A stretch of DNA of 10,390 bases from Lachnoclostridium phytofermentans (GTDB lineage: Bacteria; Bacillota; Clostridia; Lachnospirales; Lachnospiraceae): NCBI GenBank assembly GCA_003526525.1, contig DPVV01000518.1, positions 1 through 10,390 of the forward strand. The letters are read 5' to 3'. A model generated the notes under the pieces. That model did not search any database and was not told the origin of the DNA. It saw only the letters and a list, made by a program, of their open reading frames with translations. Of this stretch, positions 1-6,511 are shown piece after piece. Every line of letters starts with the position of its first letter. The stretch's first letter is position 1. A program made the translations under genes and the position numbers.

Positions 1-1
1 T

Positions 2-79
2 GGTGGTTACACAAGAATCATCAAGATCGGTCAACGTAAGGGCGATGCTGCTATGGAAGTTTTAATTGAGCTTGTTTAA
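2..79 (+). CDS. rplQ: Large ribosomal subunit protein bL17, C-terminal fragment
   Basis: Only the last 25 codons and the TAA stop are in the window. They read GGYTRIIKIGQRKGDAAM and then EVLIELV, which is the conserved C-terminus of bacterial bL17 (the GGYTRI and RxGDxAxMxxIEL pattern). bL17 is a structural protein of the 50S subunit near the exit tunnel. In Firmicutes rplQ is the last gene of the large rpsM-rpsK-rpsD-rpoA-rplQ cluster, and the ECF transporter genes commonly follow it, as here. The 5' part of the gene lies before the window. The terminator-like hairpin downstream supports this being the end of the ribosomal transcript. Confidence 0.95.
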   Translation, partial: GGYTRIIKIGQRKGDAAMEVLIELV

Positions 80-102
80 TTTCTAATAAAGCAGTACCTT
101 TG

Positions 103-137
103 TCACAGTAAGTATTATTTTTATAAACTTATTGTGA
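103..137 (+). repeat. Stem-loop in the rplQ 3' region
   Basis: TCACAGTAAGT (103-113) pairs with ACTTATTGTGA (127-137), giving 11 pairs with one G-U. An inner TTAT/ATAA helix can extend the stem. No T tract follows, so it is not itself an intrinsic terminator. It could protect the 3' end of the rplQ mRNA or act as a processing site. That role is inferred; only the pairing is seen. Confidence 0.5.
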
Positions 138-157
138 GATAACATAGGAATAGTTGG

Positions 158-188
158 ACTGCCTCGAAGTGATTCGGGGCAGTTTTTT
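158..188 (+). terminator. Intrinsic terminator of the rplQ ribosomal protein operon
   Basis: ACTGCCTCGAA (158-168) pairs with TTCGGGGCAGT (173-183) as an 11-pair stem with one G-U around the tetraloop GTGA. Six T residues (183-188) follow. This is a canonical Rho-independent terminator 79 bases after the rplQ stop, and it separates the ribosomal operon from the ecf genes. Confidence 0.9.
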
Positions 189-233
189 GATTTACAAGAA
201 ATTGCACCACAATTTTCTATAAATCAAAAAACT
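181..233. repeat. Long AT-rich inverted repeat overlapping the terminator T tract
   Basis: AGTTTTTTGATTTA (181-194) is a perfect 14-base inverted repeat of TAAATCAAAAAACT (220-233). The stem continues inward with AGAAATTG (197-204) against CAATTTTCT (210-218), with one bulge. The left arm uses the terminator's T tract and the last three bases of its stem, so the two RNA hairpins cannot both form completely. It may be a palindromic repeat element or an alternative structure; no protein is encoded. Confidence 0.65.
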
Positions 234-317
234 CTTATAATTAATGTTTTAACTATTGATTATGCCATAAACTATATATCATAAAGGCTAGATTTCGTTA
301 CTTGCTTGAAAAATTCA

Positions 318-346
318 TTGCAAAGTTATCCAGAATACAATACAAT
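318..346 (+). promoter_or_regulatory. Candidate sigma-A promoter for the ecfA1-ecfA2-ecfT operon
   Basis: TTGCAA (318-323) and TACAAT (341-346) are 17 bases apart, each close to the sigma-A consensus. Transcription would start near 353, leaving a leader of about 40 bases before the ATG at 394. This start site would exclude the in-frame TTG at 352 as the initiation codon. It rests on sequence match only. Confidence 0.45.
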
Positions 347-393
347 GTAAATTGACATTCGACAATAATACTATAAGAAATGAGATATGCTAT

Positions 394-1263
394 ATGAGAA
401 TGATAGATGCTAAAAATTTAGTATTTGAATATATTCGTCGTGATGAAGAAGGAAATGTTGAGGCGATTAATCGAGCACTTGATGAAGTTACCTTAGATGT
501 TTCAGAAGGTGACTTTGTCGCTATACTAGGACATAATGGATCCGGTAAATCCACGATGGCAAAACACATCAATGCTATCTTGATACCTAGCGAAGGAACA
601 CTTTATGTCAACGGATTTGATACAAAGGATGAGGAAAAAATCTGGGATATAAGACAATCAGCAGGTATGGTATTTCAAAATCCAGACAATCAGATTATTG
701 CTACCGTAGTTGAAGAGGACGTAGGATTTGGTCCTGAAAATCTTGGTGTACCTACAGAAGAGATATGGCAAAGAGTAGAAGAAAGTCTAAAAGCTGTTGG
801 AATGTATGAATACCGAAGCCATTCTCCGAATAAATTGTCTGGTGGTCAAAAGCAGAGGGTTGCAATAGCAGGTATTATGGCGATGCGTCCAAAGTGTATC
901 ATTTTAGATGAGCCGACAGCAATGCTAGATCCGAATGGAAGAAAAGAAGTTATCAAAACAATAAGAGATTTAAATAAAAAGGAAAAAGTAACAGTATTAT
1001 TGATAACACACTATATGGATGAAGTAATTCATGCGGATAAGGTGATTGTTATGGATTCCGGTAAAGTTGTAATGCAGGGAACTCCGCGAGAAATTTTTAG
1101 CCAGGTTGATAAGTTAAAGAGATATCGCTTGGATGTACCTCAGGTTACAGAACTTGCATACGAATTAAAGAAACAGGGAATGCCGCTTCCGGATGGTATT
1201 CTAACTAGAGAAGAGTTCGTAGAGGCAATGATGGAGGTACGCAATGGCGCTTTTACTAGATAA
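394..1263 (+). CDS. ecfA1: ECF transporter energy-coupling ATPase EcfA1 (CbiO-type)
   Basis: This is one of two cytoplasmic ATPases that power an ECF-type importer for vitamins or transition metals, in complex with EcfA2, the membrane protein EcfT and interchangeable substrate-binding S-components. Counting from the ATG at 394 (289 aa), the Walker A motif GHNGSGKST is at 46-54, the Q-loop Gln near 95 within VFQNPDNQI, the ABC signature LSGGQ at 128-132, Walker B CIILDE at 148-153 and the switch His at 186. All catalytic motifs are intact. The frame stays open upstream to a TTG at 352, but 352 has no ribosome binding site and would coincide with the probable transcription start. ATG 394 or ATG 400 ([11 protein letters not shown]) fits the family's usual N-terminus better. 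The end overlaps ecfA2 by 20 bases, indicating translational coupling. The A1/A2 assignment rests on gene order and N-terminal sequence. Confidence 0.93.
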   Translation: MRMIDAKNLVFEYIRRDEEGNVEAINRALDEVTLDVSEGDFVAILGHNGSGKSTMAKHINAILIPSEGTLYVNGFDTKDEEKIWDIRQSAGMVFQNPDNQIIATVVEEDVGFGPENLGVPTEEIWQRVEESLKAVGMYEYRSHSPNKLSGGQKQRVAIAGIMAMRPKCIILDEPTAMLDPNGRKEVIKTIRDLNKKEKVTVLLITHYMDEVIHADKVIVMDSGKVVMQGTPREIFSQVDKLKRYRLDVPQVTELAYELKKQGMPLPDGILTREEFVEAMMEVRNGAFTR

Positions 1264-2107
1264 CGTAAGCTATGTTTATGGTGGCGGTACTGCTTATGAA
1301 AAACAGGCATTAAAAAATATTAATCTTGAAATTCCAGATGGACGATTTATTGGTTTAATTGGACATACTGGTTCTGGTAAATCAACATTAATTCAGCATT
1401 TAAATGGCTTGATGAAACCATCAAACGGTACAGTGTACTTTAATGGAGCTGATATTGGTGCAGAGAATTTTCATAAGAAGGAATTACGTAGTAAGGTTGG
1501 TTTAGTATTTCAGTATCCGGAGCATCAGTTATTTGAAACTACAGTGCTAAAAGATGTTCAATTTGGACCTAAAAACTTAGATTTACCTCAACTCGAGGTT
1601 GATTTAAGGGCATACGATGCGCTTAAGATGGTAGGTATCACAGATGATTTGTACGATGCGTCCCCATTTGAATTATCAGGTGGACAAAAAAGAAGGGTAG
1701 CTATCGCTGGAGTCTTGGCGATGAAGCCTGAAGTATTAATTTTAGATGAGCCAACCGCTGGTCTTGACCCTATGGGTAGAGATGAGATTTTAGACCAAAT
1801 CGAGAAAATTCATAAAGAGAGAAAAATTACCGTAATATTAGTTTCTCACAGTATGGAGGATGTTGCAAAATACGTTGATAGAATTATTGTCATGAATAAA
1901 GGGGAGATTGCCTATGATGGTACTCCAAAGACAGTATTTTCACATTATAAAGAGCTTGAGAAAATTGGGCTTGCTGCTCCATCGGTAACCTATGTCATGC
2001 ATGACCTTAATCAGATGCGAATCCCGGTATCAACGGATGCTACAACCGTGGAAGAGGCAAAGTTAGAGATTCTTGATTGGTGGCAACAAGAAAGGATAAT
2101 TCGATGA
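1244..2107 (+). CDS. ecfA2: ECF transporter energy-coupling ATPase EcfA2 (CbiO-type)
   Basis: This is the second ATPase of the ECF module, expected to form a heterodimer with EcfA1 and to bind the EcfT coupling helices. The 287-residue protein has Walker [10 protein letters not shown] at 40-48, a Q-loop Gln at 90, LSGGQ at 144-148, Walker B VLILDE ending in Asp168-Glu169, and the switch His at 202. The C-terminal extension after about residue 225 is typical of the CbiO/EcfA group. The ATG at 1244 lies six bases after GGAGG (1233-1237), which sits inside the end of ecfA1. The stop overlaps the ecfT start as ATGA, so the three genes are almost certainly cotranscribed and coupled. No S-component gene is present, which fits a shared group II ECF module. 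Confidence 0.94.
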   Translation: MALLLDNVSYVYGGGTAYEKQALKNINLEIPDGRFIGLIGHTGSGKSTLIQHLNGLMKPSNGTVYFNGADIGAENFHKKELRSKVGLVFQYPEHQLFETTVLKDVQFGPKNLDLPQLEVDLRAYDALKMVGITDDLYDASPFELSGGQKRRVAIAGVLAMKPEVLILDEPTAGLDPMGRDEILDQIEKIHKERKITVILVSHSMEDVAKYVDRIIVMNKGEIAYDGTPKTVFSHYKELEKIGLAAPSVTYVMHDLNQMRIPVSTDATTVEEAKLEILDWWQQERIIR

Positions 2108-2916
2108 TTAGAGATATCACGATAGGACAATATTACCCTTCTGGCTCCATCATACATCGTTTAGATCCAAGAGTTAAACTAATTGGGACAATAGTGTATA
2201 TTGTATCCATGTTTCTATTCGATACATTTTGGGGTTACCTTGTAACAGGGTTATTTTTGTTTGGTGTAATTAAGGCATCTAAGGTGCCTTTAAAATATAT
2301 TGTAAAAGGACTCAAATCCGTAATTATATTGTTACTTTTTACAGTAAGCTTTAATCTGTTTTTGACACCCGGTGAACATGTCTTAGTTCATTTTGGATTT
2401 ATCATAATTACTACGGAGGGTATTCGATTTGCAATCTTTATGGGCCTTCGTTTGGTTCTATTAATCTTAGGTTCTTCCTTAATGACATTTACCACAACGC
2501 CAAACGAATTAACGGATGGGATTGAACGATTACTTGGTTTCTTAAAGGTGTTACATGTACCAGTACATGAGGTGGCTATGATGATGTCCATTGCTCTTCG
2601 TTTTATTCCAATTCTTTTGGAGGAAACTGATAAGATTATGAAGGCACAACAGGCACGTGGAGCGGATTTTGAAACTGGTAGCTTAATAAAAAGAGCCAAA
2701 GCAATGGTACCAATTTTGGTTCCTTTGTTTATCTCGGCATTTCGTCGTGCAGGAGATCTTGCTATGGCTATGGAGGCACGCTGCTATCGTGGAGGTAAGG
2801 GTAGGACAAAGATGAAGCCTTTAAAGTATAAGCCGAAGGATGCGGTAGCTTTTTGTGTATATGTAGTTTATATCGTCACCATCTTAGGTGTAGATCGATA
2901 CTTACCTATGATATAG
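2104..2916 (+). CDS. ecfT: ECF transporter transmembrane coupling protein EcfT
   Basis: EcfT is the integral membrane scaffold that links the two EcfA ATPases to substrate-specific S-components. The 270-residue product starts [15 protein letters not shown] and reaches the family's N-terminal HRLDPRVK motif. Hydrophobic stretches follow at roughly 27-60, 66-85, 95-125 and the C-terminal end. The two cytoplasmic coupling motifs are visible: Ala-Arg-Gly at 184-186 (AQQARGADF) and Ala-Arg-Cys at 225-227 (AMEARCYRGG). These contact the ATPases. The chosen ATG overlaps the ecfA2 stop by four bases (ATGA) and has AAGGA seven bases upstream. An upstream in-frame TTG at 2077 would add nine residues without a ribosome binding site and is unlikely. 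Confidence 0.94.
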   Translation: MIRDITIGQYYPSGSIIHRLDPRVKLIGTIVYIVSMFLFDTFWGYLVTGLFLFGVIKASKVPLKYIVKGLKSVIILLLFTVSFNLFLTPGEHVLVHFGFIIITTEGIRFAIFMGLRLVLLILGSSLMTFTTTPNELTDGIERLLGFLKVLHVPVHEVAMMMSIALRFIPILLEETDKIMKAQQARGADFETGSLIKRAKAMVPILVPLFISAFRRAGDLAMAMEARCYRGGKGRTKMKPLKYKPKDAVAFCVYVVYIVTILGVDRYLPMI

Positions 2917-3171
2917 TGGGAAGTAGTAAAAAGATATGAATTAGTTTTCTAAGATTATTTATGATTGTATTATATGAGTGAGCAAATAGGTTCGCAATGT
3001 TAATTAAGCTTTGCGTGTATATATAAAGCATTTTCACTTAATTTTAGTTGTAATAATAGTAGGAAAATCATTTGAAAAATAAGATTTGATTCATCAAGAA
3101 AGTTTTGTGCTTGTGCAATTTAGCACATACTTTAAATGTGTATAAGGCATATGTAGGAATGGGAGATTTTT
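2917..3171 (+). other. ecfT-truA intergenic region
   Basis: These 255 A+T-rich bases contain no credible gene. Weak pairing is visible, such as GCTTT (3008-3012) with AAAGC (3025-3029), AATTAAG (3002-3008) with CTTAATT (3037-3043), and TGTGCT (3106-3111) with AGCACA (3122-3127). I see no convincing terminator and no consensus promoter. Whether truA is read through from the ecf genes or has its own promoter cannot be decided here. Confidence 0.4.
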
Positions 3172-3909
3172 GTGAAAAGAGTACTGTTAAAGGTAGCTTA
3201 CGATGGAACGAATTATTGTGGCTGGCAGGTACAGCCGAATGCGAAAACCATCGAAGGTGTGTTGAATGAATGTTTAACTAAATTATTAAAAGAAGAGATT
3301 GTAGTGGTAGGTGCAAGCAGAACTGATGCTGGTGTACATGCTTATAGCAATGTCGCTGTATTTGATACTAATTCGAGAATTCCCGCAGAAAAACTATCGT
3401 ATGCATTAAATGTTCATTTACCAGAAGATATCGTGATTCAAGCTTCTATGGAGGTTGCGCCCGATTTTCATCCAAGGTATTGTGATACAAGAAAAACTTA
3501 TGAATATCGGATCTATAACGCAACTTTCCCGCTTCCAACAAACCGGAGATATGCTCATTTTGTATATTACGATTTGGACTTAGAAGCAATGAGAAAAGCA
3601 GCGTCTTATTTAATTGGGGAGCATGACTTTGTAAGCTTTTGCTCTGCTAATACACAGGTAAAAGATACAACAAGGACAATTTATGATATTCAAATAGAGA
3701 AGGAACGAGAGCTTATCGTGATACGTATTAAGGGAAATGGATTTCTTTATAATATGGTACGAATCATTACTGGTACACTCATTCAGGTTGGTACTCACCA
3801 ATGGGAATCAGAACGAGTATTAGAAGCTCTTACAAAAAAAGATCGACAAGCTGCTGGACCTACTGCACCAGCTAAAGGGCTAACACTGGTGGAAATAGAA
3901 TATTTATAA
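3172..3909 (+). CDS. truA: tRNA pseudouridine(38-40) synthase TruA
   Basis: TruA converts uridines 38, 39 and 40 in the anticodon stem-loop of tRNAs to pseudouridine and works as a homodimer in the cytoplasm. The 245-residue protein has the usual length. The N-terminal YDGTNYCGWQ segment is typical, the catalytic Asp is residue 52 in SRTDAGVHA, the central KTYEYRIYN segment is present, and the C-terminal half has GNGFLYNMVRIITGTL. It starts with GTG at 3172, six bases after GGGAG (3161-3165), and the reading MKRVLLKVAYDGT matches the family N-terminus. In many Firmicutes truA is followed directly by rplM-rpsI. Here a minus-strand gene lies between them. Confidence 0.96.
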   Translation: MKRVLLKVAYDGTNYCGWQVQPNAKTIEGVLNECLTKLLKEEIVVVGASRTDAGVHAYSNVAVFDTNSRIPAEKLSYALNVHLPEDIVIQASMEVAPDFHPRYCDTRKTYEYRIYNATFPLPTNRRYAHFVYYDLDLEAMRKAASYLIGEHDFVSFCSANTQVKDTTRTIYDIQIEKERELIVIRIKGNGFLYNMVRIITGTLIQVGTHQWESERVLEALTKKDRQAAGPTAPAKGLTLVEIEYL

Positions 3910-3921
3910 GAGGATATATAC

Positions 3922-3938
3922 ACCTATAGACTATAGGT
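3922..3938. repeat. 17-base palindrome at the convergent gene ends
   Basis: ACCTATAG (3922-3929), one central A, and CTATAGGT (3931-3938) form a perfect odd palindrome between the truA stop and the last codons of the minus-strand small frame. It includes that frame's TAG stop. No T tract follows on either strand, so it is a weak terminator candidate at best. It could also be a protein binding site. Confidence 0.5.
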
Positions 3939-4128
3939 CGTTCGGAATCTCCTCAAATTCCAATGTTGTATAATCATTTCCGTACATGACGCCTTGCGCA
4001 ATTACTTTGTTATCATGTAAAATGAAATATGCATTTCGTTGTTGCCCTTCTCGTAGCAAATAGGCTATATATGTGCTACCGTTTCCTAGGTCTCTTATAG
4101 TAGTTGGCAGACCTAAATAAGCTGTCAA
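3931..4128 (-). CDS. Small frame, probable displaced C-terminus of the DUF4825-like protein
   Basis: This 65-codon frame begins with TTG, which overlaps the upstream gene's TGA stop as TTGA, and no ribosome binding site precedes it. The product begins LTAYLGLPTTIRDLG and goes on with two probable beta hairpins (NAYFILHDNKVIAQGVMYG). It has no signal peptide, so alone it would stay in the cytoplasm, unlike its partner. Its GLPTTI...GSTYIAY pattern resembles GEPDKI...GSVIWIY in the C-terminal half of the preceding protein. The two frames together therefore look like one protein with repeated small beta-rich units, split by a frameshift. The alternative is a genuine coupled second gene. I do not know its function. 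Confidence 0.5.
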   Translation of the reverse strand: MTAYLGLPTTIRDLGNGSTYIAYLLREGQQRNAYFILHDNKVIAQGVMYGNDYTTLEFEEIPNDL

Positions 4129-4988
4129 GTCTTTATAGCTCTACCATTGTCAGTATAAAACATTGTGGCGTACAGTCCGCTCAAGTTATCATTTTTCTCA
4201 GCTATCGGATTGTTGAAATAATAAATTACAGTATGGCCAGGATTATCGATTATCCAATTATCTGGTGGGAACAGCTTATAGCTTTTACCAAGCTCCCCGT
4301 ATATCCAGATAACGGAGCCATCTGATTGTTTCAATATCTTATCCGGTTCACCGTTACGGTATGAGACATCTTCGAAGTTCGCGCCTAAATAAATCTTTGA
4401 GTAATGTGCAAAATAAAATTCAGATAGTTGAAGGTTTGCTGCCAGCAAATCATACAATTCAACGCAGCTTATATCAAACGGTGATATCTGCCCGAAACGC
4501 TTGTGTAAATCATCAATCGTGAAAGAATCAACGCTGTTAAGCTCATGAAGATCATCGTAAAGCAGCATATTGACCTTTTTAAGTCCTTTCATAGCGGAAA
4601 ACAGCAGCAGTGCGTTGTTTTCCTTCACACTTTCAGGGAAGGTATCTAAACCATTTCCACCTCGATCGTAATTATTATAGTCAAACTCATACACAATGTT
4701 GATTTCATTGTCCGGTTCCAAAGAAAATGAGATATATTTCTGATAAGCTAGTAGAGGTAAGGATTCTACAAGCTGGCTTATCTGTTCGTTATTCACTCCA
4801 AAGGAGGTACGATTGTCAATAACATCTGAGACAAGCTTTTTTGTATAACCCAGACTCGTTAATAATTTGTTTTCATCACGGTTATCTTTGTTATTTACTT
4901 TACTCATCGTAAATCCTGCCAACAACACTGTCACCAATACGACAGCTGCTATGATAATTACACGCGATGATTTCCTGAAACTTAGCAT
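4125..4988 (-). CDS. Membrane-anchored DUF4825-like extracytoplasmic protein, possibly C-terminally truncated
   Basis: The 287-residue product has a basic start and one hydrophobic segment (about 9-25, IIIAAVVLVTVLLAGF), then a soluble domain. There is no lipobox Cys, so a membrane anchor or signal peptide facing outward is expected. Residues about 58-185 follow the DUF4825 pattern as I remember it: NRTSFGVNNEQISQLVESLP, a beta strand ending NIVYEFD, the helix NALLLFSAMKGLKKV, and FTIDDLHKRFG. Residues from about 200 (YLGANFEDVSYRNGEPDKI) resemble the small SmpA/BLIP-like fold with a GxP turn. The ATG has AGGAGG (4997-5002) eight bases upstream. The gene is antiparallel to its ribosomal and transporter neighbours, and the next frame appears to continue it. 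DUF4825 domains are known as stand-alone proteins and, as I recall, attached to BlaR1-like M56 peptidases; the function is unknown. Confidence 0.7.
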   Translation of the reverse strand: MLSFRKSSRVIIIAAVVLVTVLLAGFTMSKVNNKDNRDENKLLTSLGYTKKLVSDVIDNRTSFGVNNEQISQLVESLPLLAYQKYISFSLEPDNEINIVYEFDYNNYDRGGNGLDTFPESVKENNALLLFSAMKGLKKVNMLLYDDLHELNSVDSFTIDDLHKRFGQISPFDISCVELYDLLAANLQLSEFYFAHYSKIYLGANFEDVSYRNGEPDKILKQSDGSVIWIYGELGKSYKLFPPDNWIIDNPGHTVIYYFNNPIAEKNDNLSGLYATMFYTDNGRAIKT

Positions 4989-5401
4989 GTTTTAATCCTC
5001 CTAAATAAATTTATTTTTTATGCCCATATTATTTCTAAAGGCATCTCTTCTTATATGTTGGTGTTACTGTTCTATTGAACTTCTATTATCCGCCAATCCA
5101 GACAATTTATTTCCATTTCCTATACTTTATCAACAAAGGAGGAAAAACATTCCTTTTTTAATTATAATTGGCGAATCAAATAACTTCAACCCTTAGTTTA
5201 TTCTATACAAAGAACGTGTGAGCAGTTCAGCCACCCTAATTACTTACAATGTGACCATAGGCTGAGCTGTAGCAGAATGTGGAATAAACTCTAAAATACA
5301 TAAAAACTCGAGTGTATCTATAATAGTCATTTTGAAAGCGACTATTCACCACATCAAATCAGAAAATTTTAAAATTTACATAAAAATCAGTAGAATCCTG
5401 C
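4989..5401. other. Gene-free region rich in inverted repeats
   Basis: No credible gene lies here. The first 14 bases carry the ribosome binding site of the minus-strand gene, and its promoter should be nearby, but I cannot place it convincingly. Several inverted repeats are visible. CGCCAAT (about 5088-5094) pairs with ATTGGCG (5167-5173). AAAGGA (5135-5140) pairs with TCCTTT (5151-5156) just before a T run. AATAGTC (5322-5328) pairs with GACTATT (5340-5346). AAATTTTAAAATTT near 5363 is a palindrome. The largest structure, at 5195-5290, is listed separately. The density suggests decayed mobile or palindromic repeat DNA, which is an inference. Confidence 0.45.
5195..5290. repeat. Long imperfect inverted repeat, about 96 bases
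   Basis: The outer arms AGTTTATTC (5195-5203) and GAATAAACT (5282-5290) are perfect inverted repeats. The inner arms CAGTTCAGCC (5223-5232) and GGCTGAGCTG (5260-5269) pair with one G-U. The arms flank unpaired segments and a 27-base centre. No frame is encoded. It could be a small MITE-like or palindromic repeat, or a non-coding RNA fold; only the pairing is directly seen. Confidence 0.5.
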
Positions 5402-5430
5402 TTGACACCAACTATTTTGTACTATATAAT
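5402..5430 (+). promoter_or_regulatory. Consensus sigma-A promoter for rplM-rpsI
   Basis: TTGACA (5402-5407) and TATAAT (5425-5430) are perfect consensus hexamers with an ideal 17-base spacer. Transcription should start near 5437, giving a leader of about 127 bases before rplM. The strength suits a ribosomal protein operon and shows that rplM-rpsI is transcribed independently of truA. Confidence 0.92.
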
Positions 5431-5436
5431 ACACGA

Positions 5437-5550
5437 AGTGACTTAAATTAACCGCAAATGGTCTGAAAGCCATGAAATAGGGGCGTTTAGCGAATCGAAA
5501 CATCAAAGCGGATTATGAAGGTCCGCTTAATAAAATACGAAATTATATTA
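5437..5550 (+). promoter_or_regulatory. Structured 5' leader, probable L13 autoregulatory leader
   Basis: The rplM transcript would begin with about 127 untranslated bases. Two clear hairpins are visible: ATGGT (5458-5462) with GCCAT (5469-5473) around CTGAAA, and AAGCGGA (5506-5512) with TCCGCTT (5522-5528) around a nine-base loop. The second ends 22 bases before the ribosome binding site. L13 leader RNAs are known upstream of rplM in Firmicutes, where they are proposed to bind L13 and reduce expression. Position and length fit. I have not matched the sequence to the family covariance model, and there is no terminator hairpin, so control would act on translation if it exists. Confidence 0.6.
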
Positions 5551-5563
5551 AGGAGGTAAACCA

Positions 5564-5998
5564 ATGAAAAGCTTTATGGCAAGTCCAGCAACTATTGAAA
5601 GAAAATGGTATGTAGTTGACGCTACAGGACATACATTAGGACGTCTCTCTTCTGAGATCGCAAAAGTTTTAAGAGGTAAGAACAAGGCAATCTATACACC
5701 ACACATCGATACAGGTGATTACGTAATCGTTGTCAACGCTGACAAGATTAAGGTAACAGGTAAGAAGATGGATCAGAAGATCTACTTCAGCCACTCTGAT
5801 TATCCAGGTGGAGTAAGAGAAACTACATTAAAAGAAATGTTAGCAAAGAAGCCTGAAGATGTTATCACTCTTGCAGTGAAAGGCATGCTTCCAAAGGGAC
5901 CTTTAGGAAGATCTATGTTAAACAAATTACACGTATACGCTGGTCCAGAGCATAACAACGCAGCTCAGAAACCAGAAGTACTTGAAATCAAATACTAA
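5564..5998 (+). CDS. rplM: Large ribosomal subunit protein uL13
   Basis: uL13 is an early-assembling protein of the 50S subunit that binds 23S rRNA. The 144-residue product has the family's normal length. It shows the N-terminal [16 protein letters not shown] segment, the central [20 protein letters not shown], and the signature [16 protein letters not shown] followed by [15 protein letters not shown]. The ATG has a perfect AGGAGG (5551-5556) seven bases upstream. It lies 25 bases before rpsI, with which it forms the standard rplM-rpsI operon. A consensus promoter and structured leader precede it. Nothing in the protein is unusual. Confidence 0.98.
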   Translation: MKSFMASPATIERKWYVVDATGHTLGRLSSEIAKVLRGKNKAIYTPHIDTGDYVIVVNADKIKVTGKKMDQKIYFSHSDYPGGVRETTLKEMLAKKPEDVITLAVKGMLPKGPLGRSMLNKLHVYAGPEHNNAAQKPEVLEIKY

Positions 5999-6023
5999 TT
6001 CGGACTGAAAGGAGGAAATAACA

Positions 6024-6416
6024 TTGGCTAAAGCAAAATATTACGGAACTGGTAGAAGAAAAAGTAGTATCGCTAGAGTTTACCTTGTACCTGGTACAGG
6101 TAAAGTAACAATAAATAAAAGAGATATGGATGCATATTTCGGTCTTGAGACATTAAAGCTTATCGCTCGTCAACCACTTGTATTAACAGAGACAGCTGAT
6201 AAGTTCGATGTACTTGTTAACGTTCATGGTGGTGGTTTTACAGGTCAGGCAGGTGCTATCAGACATGGTATCTCCAGAGCCCTTTTACAGGCAGACGCTG
6301 ATTACCGTCCAGCATTAAAGAAGGCAGGTTTCTTAACAAGAGATCCAAGAATGAAGGAAAGAAAGAAGTACGGCTTAAAAGCAGCTCGTCGTGCTCCACA
6401 GTTCTCCAAGAGATAG
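6024..6416 (+). CDS. rpsI: Small ribosomal subunit protein uS9
   Basis: uS9 is a 30S protein whose basic C-terminal tail reaches the P-site tRNA. The 130-residue product has the expected length and ends in the invariant SKR. It contains [21 protein letters not shown], the [23 protein letters not shown] signature region and a basic C-terminus. It starts with TTG at 6024, eight bases after AGGAGG (6010-6015). The stop is followed by a strong terminator, and then by an integrase gene pointing the opposite way. The gene 3' end or the sequence just beyond it is therefore the probable integration target. The protein is intact, so insertion preserved the coding sequence. Confidence 0.98.
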   Translation: MAKAKYYGTGRRKSSIARVYLVPGTGKVTINKRDMDAYFGLETLKLIARQPLVLTETADKFDVLVNVHGGGFTGQAGAIRHGISRALLQADADYRPALKKAGFLTRDPRMKERKKYGLKAARRAPQFSKR

Positions 6417-6430
6417 GAAGTATCAACAAC

Positions 6431-6465
6431 AAAAGCCCCAAGAATTCAGTATTCATGGGGCTTTT
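6431..6465 (+). terminator. Intrinsic terminator of rplM-rpsI, possibly bidirectional
   Basis: AAAAGCCCCA (6431-6440) pairs perfectly with TGGGGCTTTT (6456-6465). The stem continues with GAAT (6442-6445) against ATTC (6451-6454) around TCAGT, after one A-A mismatch. On the plus strand TTTTCTT follows. On the minus strand the stem also ends in TTTT, so it could stop integrase transcripts as well. It begins 14 bases after the rpsI stop. Confidence 0.92.
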
Positions 6466-6511
6466 CTTATGTTTAAATGTTTCTAAGAATGTGCTAAATT
6501 TCCTTAAACAG

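Noticed and set aside
244..284. Promoter with TTGATT and TATCAT upstream of ecfA1
   Set aside because: The spacing is 15 bases, too short, and the TTGCAA-17-TACAAT pair nearer the gene is better.
352..393. TTG start giving ecfA1 14 extra residues
   Set aside because: No ribosome binding site, does not match the family's N-terminus, and lies at the predicted transcription start.
2077..2103. TTG start giving ecfT nine extra residues
   Set aside because: The ATG at 2104 has AAGGA at good spacing and forms a standard ATGA overlap with ecfA2.
2388..2699. 103-codon minus-strand open frame inside ecfT
   Set aside because: It is antisense to a fully conserved EcfT coding sequence, has no ribosome binding site and no recognisable domain.
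4104..4325. 73-codon plus-strand frame opposite the DUF4825-like gene
   Set aside because: It is the complement of a better-supported frame with a signal segment and a consensus ribosome binding site.
5135..5159. Intrinsic terminator (AAAGGA/TCCTTT followed by T residues)
   Set aside because: The stem is only six mostly A-T pairs with a ten-base loop, and no plus-strand gene ends upstream of it.
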